Part shown: in pieces, positions 17,809 to 25,741 of the stretch
How positions within the stretch are numbered: position 1 is the first letter of the stretch
Layout of the letters: each line of letters opens with the position of its first letter
Assembly: GCA_019245115.1 (NCBI GenBank)
Contig: JAFARZ010000160.1
Span: 49,418 to 113,417 of the forward strand
Direction of reading: 5' to 3'
DNA: 64,000 nucleotides
Source: Streptosporangiaceae bacterium
GTDB taxonomy: Bacteria > Actinomycetota > Actinomycetes > Streptosporangiales > Streptosporangiaceae
Translations under genes and position numbers: made by a program
Notes under the pieces: generated by a model
The model's input: only the letters and a program-made list of their open reading frames with translations
Databases searched by the model: none
Told to the model about the DNA's origin: nothing

Positions 17809-20588
17809 CACGACCCGGCCGGCTGCATCTTGACCCCACAGGTGAAACACAGTGGGGCGTCGGCGTGCAGCCCCTGGGTGGCCTCGATCAGCTCCATCGA
17901 GGAGTGCACCCCGCCTGGTGTCGCCTGGGCGGCCACGGTGGACTCGTCAGCGGGGACATCGTAGGAGCCGGTCTGCACCTGCCGGGCGCGCTGAGCAGCC
18001 GAGTAGATCCCCAGCGCTGAGCGTGTCTCGGCCGGCAGGAAGTCCAAAGCCAGCCGCCGGAAGATGTAGTCCATGATGGACTGCGCCATCCGTACATCGG
18101 GATCGTCGGTCAGCCCGGCTGGCTCGAAGCGCATGTTGGTGAACTTCGAGACATAGGTCTCCAAGGGGACCCCGTACTGCAGGCCCACTGAAATCGCCAC
18201 CGAGAAGGCGTCCATTAATCCGGCCAGCGTCGAACCCTGTTTGGAGATCTTGAGGAAGACCTCACCGAGGCCGTCGCCCGGGTAGGAGTTCGCGGTGATG
18301 TAGCCTTCGGCGCCGCCCACGGTGAACGACGTGGTGAGGCCGGTTCGGCTCTTGGGCAGCCGCCTGCGCACGGGCCGGTATTCTGGTCCCTCCGTTGCTG
18401 TGGGCCTGGACATGGCTGCAGACACGGCTGCAGCCGTTGTTGTGGTCCCCTCCTCCCGCTTGGACACCGACAGGGGCTGACCGACCTTGCAGTTGTCCCG
18501 GTAGATCGCGACCGCTTTCAGACCCAGCTTCCAGCCCTGGGTGTAAATCTCCTCGACGTCCTCGACGGTCGCGCTCTGCGGCATGTTGATTGTTTTGCTG
18601 ATCGCACCGGAGAGGAAAGGCTGCACTGCCGCGAGCATCCGCACGTGCCCCATCGGCGCGATCGCCGTCTCGCCCATCGCGCAGTCGAACACCTCGTAGT
18701 GCTCGGCACGCAACCCTGGCGCGCGCAGAACGTTGCCGTGCTCGGCGATGTGCTCGATGATCGCATCGATCTGCTCCTGCTGGTAACCCAGCTTGCGCAG
18801 CGCCCGCGGCACCGTCCCGTTGACGAACTGCATCGAGCCGCCACCGACGAGCTTCTTGAAGGTGATCAGCCCCAGGGCGGGCTCGATGCCGGTGGTGTCG
18901 ACGTCCATCGCCAGCCCCGAGGTGCCCGTGGGAGCCAGCAGCGTGACCTGCGCATTGCGCCAGCCGTGGCGCGCACCGATCGACAAGCACTCCTGCCATT
19001 CCCGGTCCGCGGCCTCCCACACGGGCGTGTCCAGCTCATCGACCCGCTGCGCGCCAGCGCTGGCCGCGGCGTGCTTGCGCATGACCCGGGTGTGGCCCTC
19101 AGCGTTGCGGGCGTACCCGTCGTAGGCGCCCACCACCCCGGCGAGTTGCGCGGAACGCCGGTAGGCCACGCCGGTCATCAGGCTGGTGACCGCGCCGGCC
19201 AGAGCGCGGCCACCGTCGGAGTCATAGGCGTGCCCGGTCGCCATCAGGAGGGCACCGAGATTGGCGTAGCCCATCCCGAGCTGCCGGTACGCCCGGGTGG
19301 TCTCTCTGATCGCCTCAGTGGGGAAATCAGCGAAACAGATGGAGATGTCCATGGCAGTGATCACCAGCTCGGCGCACTTGGCGAAGGTGACCGCATCGAA
19401 GCTCTGCCCGCCCTCCGAGGGCACTGCTGACTCCCGGAGGAACTTCATCAGGTTCAGCGAGGCGAGATTGCACGAGGAGTTGTCCAGGTGAACATACTCG
19501 GCACACGGGTTGGAGGTAGTGATGCGTCCCGACTCCGGGCAGGTGTGCCAGTCGTTGATCGTGTCGTCGTACTGGATTCCCGGGTCGGCGCACGCCCACG
19601 CCGCCTCGCACATCCGGCGGAACAGCTTGGCCGCATCAACAGTCTCGATGACCTCACCCGTGGTGCGGGCCCGCAGGCCAAATCGCGCAGTGGCCGCCAC
19701 AGCGTTCATAAACTCATCCGAGACCCGGACCGAGTTGTTGGCGTTCTGGTACTGGACGGAGTAAATATCGCTGCCGCCCAGGTCCATGTCGTACCCGGCG
19801 TCGCGGAGGACCCGGATCTTGGCTTCCTCCCGGACCTTGGTCTCGATGAACTCCTCGATATCGGGGTGATCGACGTCCAGAATCACCATCTTCGCCGCGC
19901 GCCGGGTGGCACCACCAGACTTGATCGTCCCGGCGGAAGCGTCCGCGCCGCGCATGAACGACACCGGGCCAGAGGCGTTACCACCGGAGGACAGCAGCTC
20001 CTTGGACGACCGGATCCGGGACAGGTTCACGCCGGCGCCGGACCCACCCTTGAAGATCAGTCCTTCCTCCTTGTACCAGTTGAGGATCGAGTCCATCGAG
20101 TCGTCCACGGCCAGCAGGAAACATGCCGAGACCTGCGCCGGCGCGGCGGTTCCCACGTTGAACCACACTGGCGAGTTGAAACTGAAAATCTGATGCAGCA
20201 GCATGTAGATTATCTCATGCTCAAAAATTTCCGCGTCCTCGGCGGTCGCGAAATAACCGTTGTCTTCGCCGGCCTTGGTGTAGGTGCGCACCACCCGGTT
20301 GATGAGCTGCTTGAGGCTCCACTCCCGAAGCGGCGTTCCCACGGCACCCCGGAAATACTTGCTGGTGACGATCTGTACCGAGTTTGACGACCAGAACTCC
20401 GGGAACTCGACGCCCCGCTGCTCGAAATTGATCGAGCCATCTCGCCAGTTGGTGAGCACAACATCCTGCCGTGTCCAGGTCACCTCGTCATAAGGGTGCA
20501 CCCCGGGCTTGGTGTAGATCCGCTCGAAACGCAGTCCCGCGTCCGCCCCGCTGCGGGTACCCAGTGAGTGGCCAACCATCTCCGTCAT
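17766..20588 (-). CDS. nrdJ: Class II (adenosylcobalamin-dependent) ribonucleotide reductase
   Basis: 940 aa. Makes deoxyribonucleotides using vitamin B12 as radical source, with or without oxygen. VSACFLLAVDDSMDSI contains the first redox Cys, NPCAEYVHLDNSSCNLASLN the NPCAE motif, and GTSGLAMDVDTTGIEPA a later active-site loop. The C-terminus carries a Cys-rich tail (CFTCGVKMQ, CYLCSSCG) used for re-reduction by thioredoxin. It lies 144 bp downstream of nrdR on the same strand, as in many actinobacteria. No cobalamin riboswitch was recognised upstream. Confidence 0.95.
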   Translation of the reverse strand: MTEMVGHSLGTRSGADAGLRFERIYTKPGVHPYDEVTWTRQDVVLTNWRDGSINFEQRGVEFPEFWSSNSVQIVTSKYFRGAVGTPLREWSLKQLINRVVRTYTKAGEDNGYFATAEDAEIFEHEIIYMLLHQIFSFNSPVWFNVGTAAPAQVSACFLLAVDDSMDSILNWYKEEGLIFKGGSGAGVNLSRIRSSKELLSSGGNASGPVSFMRGADASAGTIKSGGATRRAAKMVILDVDHPDIEEFIETKVREEAKIRVLRDAGYDMDLGGSDIYSVQYQNANNSVRVSDEFMNAVAATARFGLRARTTGEVIETVDAAKLFRRMCEAAWACADPGIQYDDTINDWHTCPESGRITTSNPCAEYVHLDNSSCNLASLNLMKFLRESAVPSEGGQSFDAVTFAKCAELVITAMDISICFADFPTEAIRETTRAYRQLGMGYANLGALLMATGHAYDSDGGRALAGAVTSLMTGVAYRRSAQLAGVVGAYDGYARNAEGHTRVMRKHAAASAGAQRVDELDTPVWEAADREWQECLSIGARHGWRNAQVTLLAPTGTSGLAMDVDTTGIEPALGLITFKKLVGGGSMQFVNGTVPRALRKLGYQQEQIDAIIEHIAEHGNVLRAPGLRAEHYEVFDCAMGETAIAPMGHVRMLAAVQPFLSGAISKTINMPQSATVEDVEEIYTQGWKLGLKAVAIYRDNCKVGQPLSVSKREEGTTTTAAAVSAAMSRPTATEGPEYRPVRRRLPKSRTGLTTSFTVGGAEGYITANSYPGDGLGEVFLKISKQGSTLAGLMDAFSVAISVGLQYGVPLETYVSKFTNMRFEPAGLTDDPDVRMAQSIMDYIFRRLALDFLPAETRSALGIYSAAQRARQVQTGSYDVPADESTVAAQATPGGVHSSMELIEATQGLHADAPLCFTCGVKMQPAGSCYLCSSCGSTSGCS

Positions 20589-20732
20589 GCTTGTCTAGTC
20601 CCTTCGTGTCCTATCACGGCATGCTCATCTCAGCGAACCAGCGTCGAGCCCTTGTCGTTGGTTCGCCGTGAATGGTATGAACTCAATTTCCGCTGATGGC
20701 CTACGCAGACTGCGTGCCGGGCGGAAACCCTG

Positions 20733-21263
20733 TTATGCGGGTACGGGTGCCCATTTCTCGGCGGCGCTGTTCTCGGGGGCGCTGTCTTCGGGGGCGCTGT
20801 CTTCGGGGGAAGCGAGCTTGCGCTCGGCGCGCAGTCGCCGGATCTCAGCCTCGAAGTCACCCAGGGACTCAAAGCCGCGGTACACCGAGGCGAAGCGGAG
20901 GTAGGCTACCTCGTCGAGGTCGCGCAGCGGCCCGAGGACGGCAAGCCCCACCTCATGGGCGGGCAGATGCGCCCGGCCCAAGGCGCGGAGGGCGTGCTCC
21001 ACCTTCTGCCCCAACTGTGCCAGCGCGTCCTCGCTGACCGGCCGGCCTTGGCAGGCCCGGCGCACCCCGGCGATGACCTTCTCCCGGCAAAACTGCTCAG
21101 TGACGCCGGAACGTTTCACGATCATCAGCATGGTCGTCTCCACGGTCGTGAACCGCTGGTTGCACTCCGGGCACAAACGGCGCCGACGGATGGCTGTCCC
21201 GTCCTCGCTGGAGCGGCTGTCGATCACCCTACTGTCCAGGTGGCGACAAAACGGACAATGCAT
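20733..21263 (-). CDS. nrdR: Transcriptional repressor NrdR
   Basis: 176 aa. The N-terminal zinc ribbon [17 protein letters not shown] ... LCPECNQRF is followed by an ATP-cone ([37 protein letters not shown]). It senses ATP/dATP and represses ribonucleotide reductase genes; nrdJ just downstream is the obvious target. It is about 20 residues longer than usual because of a repetitive tail, [16 protein letters not shown], encoded by near-identical 15-bp repeats (about 20772-20812). No clear NrdR box was identified upstream. Confidence 0.94.
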   Translation of the reverse strand: MHCPFCRHLDSRVIDSRSSEDGTAIRRRRLCPECNQRFTTVETTMLMIVKRSGVTEQFCREKVIAGVRRACQGRPVSEDALAQLGQKVEHALRALGRAHLPAHEVGLAVLGPLRDLDEVAYLRFASVYRGFESLGDFEAEIRRLRAERKLASPEDSAPEDSAPENSAAEKWAPVPA

Positions 21264-21404
21264 GACTAATCCCCTTCAGCCTTCACTAGTCGTGGCACCA
21301 CTACTAGTAGGAGAAATACAACGGTGTAACTACAACATATGGGGACGCTACCCCGGGGGTCGCGCGGCTTGCAACTAGACACGCAGGGCCGCCGGCCGCG
21401 AGCC

Positions 21405-22652
21405 TCAGCCGGCTCCGATTTCCGGTGGTTGCGGCGCGGTGCCGGGCGTGTCGGTGGCCGGGTCGGCGAGCCGGCCCTTCCAGGCGCCGCCTTGGCCGGT
21501 CGCGTGGCGGCGCGCCGAGTCCACGGTCATGGCGGCATACAGGGCGGCGACGGCTGGCAGCGCGAGCCCGCGCAGCGGTGAGAGGCCGTAGAGCCGCAGG
21601 ACCGGCGCCTGGGTGAGGGCCATCGCGGCCCACGCGCCGAGCCCGGCCACGGCGGGCACCGGCGAGCGTCGGACCAGCCCGGCGATCCCGGCGATGGGGG
21701 GCAGGAGGTAGAGCAGCCCTAGACCGGCGAGCGTGCCGACGAGCAGCACCGGGCAGCGGCGCAGCTGGGTGTAGGCGGTGCGGGTGACCATGGTCCACAG
21801 GTCGGCGAGGCGCGGGTAGCACCGCACACTGCGGACCTCGGGTGGCTCGCCCGTGAAGCCCAGCCAGGTCCGCGCGCCGGAGCGCTTGAGCAGCCGGCCC
21901 AGGGCCACGTCGTCGATGAGGCTGCCGCGGATCCGGGCCAGGCCCCCGGCGCGTTCGAGGGCTGTTCGGCGGAGCAGGACGCAGCCGCCCGCGGCCGCGG
22001 CGGTCCACCCGCCGGGCCGGGCCACCCGCGGGAACGGGTAGAGCTGGGCGAAGAAGTAGATGAACGCCGGAATCAGGGCGCGCTCCCAGCCGGTCTGCGT
22101 GCGCAGCAGCGCCATGAGTGAGACGAGGTCGGCCTCGCTGGCCAGTGCCGTGGCGACCAGCCGGCGCACCGAGGAGGGATGGTGGGCGATGTCGGCGTCG
22201 GTGAGCAGCAGCAGCTCGGCCCCGGCGGCGCTGGCCGCCGCCACGCCGCGCTGCAGAGCGTTGAGCTTGCCGGTCCATCCCGGCGGCGGGGGTGGGGCGG
22301 CAAGCACGGTCAGCACGGCGCGTCCGCCGGCCCGATCACCCAGGGTGCGCGCGAGTTCCCCGGTGCCATCGCTGCTCTGGTCGTCAACCAGCCACACGGC
22401 GAGCTCACCCGGGTAGTCCTGGGTGAGCAGCGTGGGCAGCGTCTCACCGAGCACCGCCGCCTCGTCGCGGGCGGGGACGACGACCCCGACGCGGGGCCAG
22501 GACTCAGGCACCGGCACCGTGGCTGGCAGCCGGGGCGAGGTGAGCCAGAAGCCGCCGTGCCCGATCACCACGTACGCCCACGCCATCGCCGATGCGGTCG
22601 CGAGCCGGCCGAGTAGTGGCATGCGCTGAAGCATGCCGTTTCCCGAGGACAC
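21405..22652 (-). CDS. Family 2 glycosyltransferase, HpnB-like membrane protein
   Basis: 415 aa. One N-terminal transmembrane helix, then the GT-A core: VGVVVPARDEAAVLGETLP, VDDQSSDGTGELA, LLTDADIAH (DxD-type metal site), and a later GSLIDDVALGRLL. Three to four C-terminal hydrophobic helices (LLYLLPPIAGIAGLV and others) follow. This layout matches hopene-associated glycosyltransferase HpnB, but no hopanoid genes are adjacent, so the substrate is unproven. Confidence 0.8.
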   Translation of the reverse strand: MSSGNGMLQRMPLLGRLATASAMAWAYVVIGHGGFWLTSPRLPATVPVPESWPRVGVVVPARDEAAVLGETLPTLLTQDYPGELAVWLVDDQSSDGTGELARTLGDRAGGRAVLTVLAAPPPPPGWTGKLNALQRGVAAASAAGAELLLLTDADIAHHPSSVRRLVATALASEADLVSLMALLRTQTGWERALIPAFIYFFAQLYPFPRVARPGGWTAAAAGGCVLLRRTALERAGGLARIRGSLIDDVALGRLLKRSGARTWLGFTGEPPEVRSVRCYPRLADLWTMVTRTAYTQLRRCPVLLVGTLAGLGLLYLLPPIAGIAGLVRRSPVPAVAGLGAWAAMALTQAPVLRLYGLSPLRGLALPAVAALYAAMTVDSARRHATGQGGAWKGRLADPATDTPGTAPQPPEIGAG

Positions 22653-22671
22653 GGTGCGCGGGGGTCGCCGA

Positions 22672-22698
22672 TGTGACGCAGGTCACGAAACGGTGCTG
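22672..22698. repeat. 27-bp dispersed repeat, copy 1, with CRP-like core
   Basis: TGTGACGCAGGTCACG followed by AAACGGTGCTG. It recurs at 29835-29861 with 25 of 27 matches. The core TGTGA-N6-TCAC(G) resembles a CRP/GlxR operator. This copy lies about 20 bp upstream of the glycosyltransferase gene. Confidence 0.6.
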
Positions 22699-22840
22699 AG
22701 CACTTTTTGGACAGCAAAGACATCGACTGGGGTGACGATATAGAAGAGGGTGTCTCCGCAACCCTTATCCGGTCCTCGCATCTCTTAACGTACCGGACGT
22801 GGCGGTAAAGGCGCCCATGACCCGATATTGAGGTGTGGAA

Positions 22841-22900
22841 CCGGCCGGCTGAGAACTGACCAGCGGGGATCAGGAGGTCGTTCAACTAACAGCCGGCCGG
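22841..22900. other. Intergenic inverted repeat
   Basis: Arms CCGGCCGGCTG (22841-22851) and CAGCCGGCCGG (22890-22900), 38 nt apart, in the gene-poor 22653-23014 stretch. It may be a terminator for the minus-strand small-gene run; otherwise I see nothing in that stretch. Confidence 0.4.
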
Positions 22901-23014
22901 GTTTCTAGCGAGGCGTTGCCTCGGACCGCCTAGCGTGATCACAGGCGTGGCGCGCCCCAGGTCCGCCGTGGAAAAACTTAGCTCAAACGCCGAAGTTTCG
23001 GGGACCTAGTTGAT

Positions 23015-23266
23015 CTAGGTGGTGCGCTTGCGCCGACGGCAGGCAGCGCACCTCCGGTCATCATGGGCCTCAGCAAACCTGCCCCCTTGGCAGGTTGGGC
23101 ATTTCTGCCAGGTTAACCGGGCCCGCGCGCGACGCATCTCCCGCATCCGGCGCTCTTCCTCGCGCCGCGCCCGAACACGATCCCACCACCGTCGACCAAA
23201 CCACATCGCAGTGTTGGGTAACCAGCACGCTGACAAACCCACCATCGCCCACGTGCCCGTCAGCAT
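23015..23266 (-). CDS. 83-aa protein: hydrophobic helix, charged linker, zinc ribbon
   Basis: ATG 23266. A short hydrophobic N-terminus (MLTGTWAMVGLSACWLPNTA) precedes an Arg/Glu-rich helix (RRWWDRVRARREEERRMREM) and a CPTC ... CAAC zinc-ribbon pair. Family unknown. It is last in a minus-strand series of tiny genes; other members also end in Cys-pair motifs. Confidence 0.5.
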   Translation of the reverse strand: MLTGTWAMVGLSACWLPNTAMWFGRRWWDRVRARREEERRMREMRRARARLTWQKCPTCQGGRFAEAHDDRRCAACRRRKRTT

Positions 23267-23326
23267 GGCCCGATTCCGAGTTTTTGAGGCTTCTGAGAGT
23301 GGCGGGGAGTGCTCATGATCGTGGCC

Positions 23327-23497
23327 TCATATCGCACAGTCGGGGCAGTGGAACCTCGGTAGGGTGGTTATACTGTCCCCGGTAATCGACTGCCCACACA
23401 CCGCCAAATAAAATCCCTTGCCTTCCCTCGGGCCCTCCCGTAAAGCCCTATGCGCAACCAGATGCTGGTTGCCTTCACCATCCACCATCCATTTCAC
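23327..23497 (-). CDS. 56-aa Cys-pair protein
   Basis: GTG 23497 gives VKWMVDGEGNQHLVAHRALR, FYLAVCGQSITG and PRFHCPDCA. It is paralogous to the 71-aa protein at 24223-24438 (DGEG-x(3)-LVAH, GFY-x-A-x-C, P-x-F-x-C-x-x-C). This Cys arrangement suggests a small zinc fold. A longer start at ATG 23569 is possible. Function unknown. Confidence 0.5.
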   Translation of the reverse strand: MKWMVDGEGNQHLVAHRALREGPREGKGFYLAVCGQSITGDSITTLPRFHCPDCAI

Positions 23498-23616
23498 CTG
23501 CCCCCGTCTGATCTGTCCTCTTTCCCACCAGCACCGCCACCACGGCGCTTGGTGATGCTTACCACTCATGACAATTCCCACTCCACCGGGAGTCACACGG
23601 GGAATGGCGTAACTAA

Positions 23617-24027
23617 TCAGCACTCAACTCGGGTCGATCCGCCCATCGACCAAACATCCCTACTCACCCGCCAACCATCCCCCGAGCACGTCAAACACCA
23701 GAGTGGCGGGCACCGTGAACACGCACCCACCACACATGGGTAACGACTCCAGGGTGATGCGCCACGGCCGATATCGCTCACCACCAGGCTGATCACCTTC
23801 TCCGGGTGCCGCGAGCACACCGCGGAAATCGCCGCCTGGTTGGGCGCCTGCGTCATGCATTTCGGGCACGCCTGCCCGGATTCGGGCAACCTGCAACAGT
23901 GCGCGTGGCGCTGGCCTCCCACCCGGATGGGAAAGAACGTCAGGCCGCAGACCGCACGCACATCACCCTGGTCGAAGATTCCCCGGTGCACATCCCCCGG
24001 TATCAGCGACCGCACATACCAGCTCAC
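23617..24027 (-). CDS. DUF3039-like zinc-binding protein
   Basis: GTG 24027 overlaps the stop of the preceding 40-aa gene (GTGA). The first 60 residues, SWYVRSLIPGDVHRGIF ... RAVCGLTFFPIR ... QACPKCM, share layout with the DUF3039 protein at 49629-49883 (HYVRKDKI, ALCGEVFPV, PVCPECK). The C-terminal half (to 136 aa) is Cys/Trp-rich and less convincing; an indel there cannot be excluded, because an alternative frame reads WRITLESLPMCGGCVF. Confidence 0.5.
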   Translation of the reverse strand: MSWYVRSLIPGDVHRGIFDQGDVRAVCGLTFFPIRVGGQRHAHCCRLPESGQACPKCMTQAPNQAAISAVCSRHPEKVISLVVSDIGRGASPWSRYPCVVGACSRCPPLWCLTCSGDGWRVSRDVWSMGGSTRVEC

Positions 24028-24146
24028 TCACGCCCCCATTTCAGCAATGCTGTGATCAGCTCGTCTTGCTCCACCGTGAACGCCCGGGCCTCGGGAACGC
24101 GGGGATCGAGCTCGATGCGACCATCGGAGCGTTGGGTGACCAGCAC
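24024..24146 (-). CDS. 40-aa conserved-looking small protein
   Basis: GTG 24146 is preceded by GGGAGGAAGGA, a very strong ribosome site. The product VLVTQRSDGRIELDPRVPEA then FTVEQDELITALLKWGRE ends in an amphipathic helix. The start motif VLVTQ recurs near 23220 in another frame, hinting at an old duplication. It is coupled by stop/start overlap to the next gene. Confidence 0.55.
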   Translation of the reverse strand: MLVTQRSDGRIELDPRVPEARAFTVEQDELITALLKWGRE

Positions 24147-24222
24147 GCTGAGGTATCCTTCCTCCCTTCAGGTGCCCGACAGCAGGATCCGGTTGCGAGC
24201 CTGGGGTACTGGGGTGGCGTGT

Positions 24223-24438
24223 TCATGCTCGGGGCTCCTGCTCCCCGCAGGGGTGGCAGGGGAAACGGGGTGGGGCGGTCGTCCTGCCCACGGCGATTCG
24301 CCGTTCGCACGCCGCCTGGTAGAAGCCGCTACGCTTGCGCAGGCCTTGCTCGTAGTCTCCGTGGGCGACCAGGCGCTCCCGCCCCTCACCGTCGGTCGAG
24401 TACGGTAGCCGTTTTGGATAGAGAAGTTCGACCTTCAC
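24223..24438 (-). CDS. 71-aa Cys-pair protein
   Basis: GTG 24438 shares one base with the previous stop (TAGTG context). It contains YSTDGEGRERLVAHGDYEQG, RKRSGFYQAACERRI and PPRFPCHPCGE. It is a paralogue of the 56-aa protein at 23327-23497 and probably a small zinc-ribbon. Function unknown. Confidence 0.52.
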   Translation of the reverse strand: MKVELLYPKRLPYSTDGEGRERLVAHGDYEQGLRKRSGFYQAACERRIAVGRTTAPPRFPCHPCGEQEPRA

Positions 24439-24584
24439 TACACATTCTCGGTTTCTGTGAAATTGCATTCCTGTTTCCTGCATTCCCGTCCTTTTGCTCG
24501 TCGGGCGATTTCCGATGTTAGCTGCGTTAGTTCGTGGTCGGTGAGTTCGTCATAGTCGGGATTAGCGCGCTTTTGCTGGGGCAT
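24438..24584 (-). CDS. 48-aa charged small protein
   Basis: ATG 24584. MPQQKRANPDYDELTDHELT then QLTSEIARRAKGREC. A short acidic/basic helical peptide of unknown role between the membrane peptide and the Cys-pair protein; 1-nt overlap with the latter. Confidence 0.5.
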   Translation of the reverse strand: MPQQKRANPDYDELTDHELTQLTSEIARRAKGRECRKQECNFTETENV

Positions 24585-24605
24585 CTGTGGTCTTCCGTCG
24601 CTCAT

Positions 24606-24683
24606 CTATGTGAATATACGAACGGCGGCAATCAGAAATACGGTGATGCTGATTGCGACGACGCCCATCGTTTCCCAGTTCAT
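24606..24683 (-). CDS. 25-aa membrane peptide
   Basis: ATG 24683 is preceded by AAGAGGAGAAG. The whole product is essentially one transmembrane helix: MNWETMGVVAISITVFLIAA then VRIFT. It lies 12 bp after the regulator remnant and 21 bp before the 48-aa gene. Such peptides often tune membrane proteins, but no partner is evident. Confidence 0.45.
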   Translation of the reverse strand: MNWETMGVVAISITVFLIAAVRIFT

Positions 24684-24695
24684 GCTCTTCTCCTC

Positions 24696-25400
24696 TTATC
24701 CCTGGGTGGCTAGTTGATGTGCTATTCGGCCGAGGTCTTCGCGCTGGCTGTCTTTTCGCCCTGAGAGTGCTTGCGCGAGTGGGAGTAGCCGGCGCTGTCG
24801 TAAGGCCTGGGATTGGATGACGCCGCATGCTCGGTCGAGGGTTTCGGCGGCGAGTTTGGAGCCGTGGGAGTCGCCGGTGCGGAGGAAGATCTCGGCTTGC
24901 ATCAGTTCGGCGGCGATGTGGCCGCGACGGTGCTGTCCGTCGAATCCGTTGAGCGCGGCGGCGGCCCATTCGGCGGCTTTGTTGAGCCTACCGAATTGGA
25001 GGTGGATGCTTGCGTTGCACAGTCCGGAGCTGCCCGTTTCATAGGCCGTGCCCGGCTGTCCGTCGGCGTGTTTCAGTGATTTGTCACCTTCCTGGCTGGC
25101 GCCCATCATGGCATAAGAGGTGGCTGAGGTGCCGTGCAATTTGACGAGCAGGACGGCCAGGCGTGCGGGATCGGTCCGCCGGGCGGAGGTCGTGCGGTAG
25201 GAGGTGAAGTGTGCTACGCCAAGCTGCACCGGTCGCTCAGACTTGCCGTGCCGGGACGGCGCGCGGTCGGTGTCTCTGTTCTCCTCAATCGCCCACCAAA
25301 CGAGGTCAGCCACAGCCATGCGGGCCGGCCCCAGGTATGTCGAGTCGATGGCCAGCTGCAGGCCGGGAGACGCTATGAGGATCTCGTTGACGCACACGGG
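24696..25400 (-). pseudogene. TPR-type regulator lacking its HTH domain (copy C)
   Basis: From about VCVNEILIASPGLQLAIDST to IAHQLATQG, this matches the sensor half of XRE/TPR regulators: ARLAVLLVKLHGTSATSYAM, LNKAAEWAAAALNGFDGQHR, AELMQAEIFLRTGDSHGSK, LLPLAQALSGRKD. The frame stays open to 25559 but upstream residues do not form an HTH, so the DNA-binding half is missing. Start site unclear. It heads the run of tiny genes and may be a relic of their original regulator. Confidence 0.55.
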
Positions 25401-25741
25401 CGGCTCATTTGCGGGCCGTCTTGCACAAGACGCATGCGCGGGGCTGCTGCCGCCGCCTCGCCGCTGGGCTGATCTCGCCACCCCCTCCTGGTGGTGATGG
25501 GCTGGCTGCCGGGAGGGAAGCGACATACGGGGCAACTCCCGGTGGCCAGCCAGCATCATGTGGACGTGACGGCCCCGCGCGGTTGGTGTCGCCCGGAGGC
25601 GGGGCCGCCGCTGCTGTTACCGACCACTCTGGAGATTCGGATGAAGAGTGCCGGCGTGGAGATGACGGTAAGAGACGGACAGTGACCAGGTGGGTACGCG
25701 GCGTACCGGGTGACGGGTGGCACCCTGGTTATTCGGGGTCG
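25401..25741. other. Intergenic region between two regulator genes
   Basis: No gene supported apart from meaningless open frames. It holds the palindrome at 25693-25707 and probably the promoter of the minus-strand small-gene run. Confidence 0.4.
25693..25707. promoter_or_regulatory. Candidate operator GGTACGC-G-GCGTACC
   Basis: Perfect 7-bp arms around one base. The outer GGTAC...GTACC matches the palindrome in front of the XRE gene (26978-26993), so both may bind that regulator. Confidence 0.45.

Noticed and set aside
20589..20732. Cobalamin riboswitch before nrdJ
   Set aside because: No B12-box-like sequence or multi-stem arrangement was found in the 144-bp nrdR-nrdJ gap or upstream of nrdR.
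23806..24408. 200-codon plus-strand frame in the small-gene region
   Set aside because: Overlaps at least three minus-strand genes with ribosome sites and paralogous Cys motifs; its own product shows no family features.
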